Positions 61,346 to 64,000 of a DNA stretch of 64,000 nt are shown piece by piece (within the stretch, counting starts at the first letter, position 1; every line of letters starts with the position of its first letter). The notes beneath the pieces are model-generated. The model searched no databases. It saw nothing but the letters and a program-made list of their open reading frames with translations, and had not been told where the DNA came from. Source of the stretch: Cyclina sinensis. Lineage: Eukaryota > Mollusca > Bivalvia > Venerida > Veneridae. A program made the translations under genes and the position numbers. Where the stretch lies: positions 5,890,001 to 5,954,000 of the forward strand of contig JAAONU010000123.1 in the NCBI GenBank assembly GCA_012932295.1. Direction: 5' to 3'.

Positions 61346-64000
61346 ACTTTGGGAGCATAGTCATCTCACAGTGACAGTTCTTGTTCATGCAGCAACAGCT
61401 ACTGAAAAACTTCATGCAAAGATGCCTTGAAAAATTTGACCATGTTCTGAAGAGCAAAAGTAGATACAGCCATCTTATCATAGTGGTTTACCAGAAAGTT
61501 TTAATGCAAAATGCCAATAATGGCAGTCAGTGTTTTCTCATCCATTTCATTGTGAATATGATTATAGACATTGAATCATCCATTCTCTAGAATTTTGATG
61601 CACTAATGGTAGCCATAAATACCATTTCCCATCTAAATGTAAAATGATTTAAGTGGCGTAGCAAAAAATAATATCTGGAGCCTTGCATAATAGTTTGGCA
61701 AAAAGGTTGATCGAGCAAACAAAACATATATGAAGAAGTATCTGTACATCATGGATTTATTTATATGTCTTGATAGCTGACATATTCCTAGTCATTACGA
61801 GTTTTCGAGAGTTTCTTGCTGCATTTACTGTGGACCCAAATATTGTCTTGCAAACTATCAACAGGTGCTTGTTTGTTGTCAAGGTCTGACATGAAACCTG
61901 CTTATTAATGGCATGTTTCTTACCTCAGCAGCTATTTTTAGCCTGCGTGGCTTTTTTTCTTCTGTGAATCAAATGGTTAAGTGGCTGTCAGTGATCACAG
62001 GTTGGGAGTTAGGCCAAATTCCTGATTAATTGTAATTCTATGTAATTGACACTGAACAAACAAGGAGTATCTAGGTGAAGAAACTGGTGTTCTTCTTAGC
62101 TTATGTTTGATATTTGGAGCTTTCGATAAGAATCACATAAATATGTTGAGATGTGCAGTTAAGGATGAGCAGATTTCTTGAACTTTATTTGATACCGAGG
62201 GAGTAATTTGTGTTGCAAAAAAATGGAACACAAAGCTGGCTGTTGCAAACAGCATTTGTCATTGTTGATTGCATGTAAGATAAGTCATGTAAGATTTTCA
62301 TGAAATTTTAGAGACTTCTATAATGACATTATTAAGTGGTTAATAATGTGGTTTCTAGATGTTAGTCATAATATTTAGAGCAGTGGTGCTGGTGTTTGTA
62401 TGAGTTTTATAGTCTCCTGAACAATCACCTGTAGAGAGAAACATTTTGCTTGTTTTCATCACATATCAGAGACTTTTTTTTTATTTTCCTCTGGGACAGA
62501 TTTAAAATTTGCACCTTAGTATATAAAGAAATATTAGATTATACTATTTAAAGCAAGAAGCTAGAATTAATGCATGAATGTCATGTCTGTGCAAGAATAT
62601 GCCAGCAAAATCAAAAGGAAATTATCTCAGCCTTGAAGTTATGGAAGACCAAAATTTTGTTTCATTTAGGTGCTTCCATGGATTTACTGAATGCCAAAGA
62701 TTTATACTTAATTAAATACTAGTAGAGTGGCAGGCATGGCAGACTTTGCAACTGGTTCACTGTTTTGATGCTGCTTAGATAAAAGGAATGGCTAATGATA
62801 GAATCAGCCATTGTCTGGGTATATATAACTTACCAGATCTGGCCTTGTTCTTGAGAATTCAAAGACTGAAGATCTTTTTTAAGAGGTGTGATACAAAAGG
62901 AACGGCTGTAAAGATATAAAGACAGTATAAAATACATTATATTAAGTAAAATAATTCTGTTAAAATGATTTACCTTTGTCTATAATTTTTATAAGATAGA
63001 TAAATTACTCAGGTGGGATGTTCATGTAACAGATAAGATCAGGGATTCATGCAGTGTGCTCATCAGATGACTTGGACTGATAAGCCTATGGCTGGAAATT
63101 TATAGAATGATTTCTGGTTAAAACAGTAACAGTTTTGTATCAGACTCTGATGTAATTCTTGGATATTCAAGGTGTTCTTCAACACCTTTTTGATAAATTA
63201 CTTTTCATTCTACTGATAGGCCATTAGGCTTTCCTAGCATTCTTTGTGAAACTTAGTTGTGCTTTATTTGTGTAAAATTGAGCTCAAAGTGTTCTGGGAC
63301 TGTCAGTTTCATTAAATAGCAGAACTAGTAAAATTTGGATTAAAGAAAGGCGTGTGTAAGTAGTACATGTATATATATTATGTAACTATATGTAGTAATC
63401 TTTCTTTTCTATTTTTAGCAGTTATTGCAAAGAAGGGATGATATAGTCAGTCTGGACACTATACATGTGTTGCACTGATTTCTGTTGTTTTCTTTGTTTA
63501 AGCTCACCAAACTTGAGGGATGTCCTAATCAAATTAGTTAATCACATCATTAGTTCATTTACATTAAAAGCAAGAGAGATAATGTTTCACTTAAATTAGC
63601 CAAGATAATGCGTAAATAATGAGTTTTTATATAAGATCTTTAGCATTAGCAGCACTGTGCAGAATGTTGTGCCAAACAGATTGCAGTTGGGTGCTTGAAA
63701 ATTTATTGTCTGTTTATCTTTTTTGCTGCCAAATTTTAGAAGGATTTCAGACATTTTGATTGACTTTTTATATTGATTAAAGGCAAACATAAACACAGAA
63801 GGTGAGAAGTTCCATTTCCATTGATGATGTTACTGCTTGTTTAAAGAATATTCAGTCACCTGTTCATATGATGGGGATTAAATTGATTTTAGCAGTTCAG
63901 GAAATTAAGAAATTTTTTTTAGTAAAAATGTTACGATAAAGTGATTGCAGAAGAATGTTTGATTCACAGTTAGCCTTACTCAACTAGATATGGCATAAAT
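61346..64000. other. Intronic AT-rich DNA to the window edge
   Basis: No exon or element is recognised. A search by eye for MAGI WW2 or PDZ1 codons was negative. Confidence 0.35.

Overview
The window is nuclear DNA from an animal, most likely a bivalve mollusc and plausibly a heterodont clam. The sequence is AT-rich, its genes are split into short exons by kilobase introns with GT-AG borders, and its repeats are of kinds common in molluscs: tandem ~150-bp modules ending in GGACGGACG-type stretches, and large elements running from 'AGCTCACCTGAGC' to 'GGGCCATCATGGCCCTCTTG'. The organism call rests on recognising repeat families, not on a marker gene. I see no rRNA gene, intact tRNA gene, CRISPR array or bacterial-type operon.

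Two recognisable genes lie head to head. On the minus strand, 18998-19442 is the first coding exon of a proton/myo-inositol cotransporter (SLC2A13/HMIT-like); I could not find its later exons in 1-18997. On the plus strand, five exons (27195-27576, 35872-35985, 37255-37374, 37637-37934, 39748-39821) encode the N-terminal part of a MAGI scaffold: first PDZ domain, guanylate-kinase-like segment and first WW domain. The exons join in frame. The second WW domain and the later PDZ domains were not found, so the gene probably runs off the right edge. A coding-looking exon at 51740-52160 ends in a good donor in the same phase as MAGI exon 5. It may be an alternative first exon of MAGI or the start of a nested gene; its protein is not recognised.

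The 7.75 kb between the two start codons and all the introns are full of mobile elements. 1-18 kb: a 43-bp satellite interrupted by a 97-bp inverted-repeat element, a Harbinger-like MITE, a ~150-bp-module element, a hAT-like element, a Helentron-like element, tRNA-derived SINEs and a second ~150-bp-module element. 19.8-26.3 kb: a 529-bp MITE, a long hairpin repeat, a LINE tail, a mariner-like transposase relic and a reverse-transcriptase relic. MAGI introns: a 667-bp foldback MITE 35 bp after exon 1, a second hAT-like element, a SINE bounded by an inverted repeat, three Helentron-like elements with tandem cores, and two minisatellites whose unit lengths keep long reading frames open.

No new enzymatic or defence system is visible. 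The most interesting signals are (i) the unrecognised 51.7-kb exon, (ii) three unrelated inverted-repeat elements with perfect 9-bp target-site duplications, (iii) two hAT-like elements with 6-bp duplications, and (iv) Helentron-like elements that share terminal arms but carry different tandem cores.
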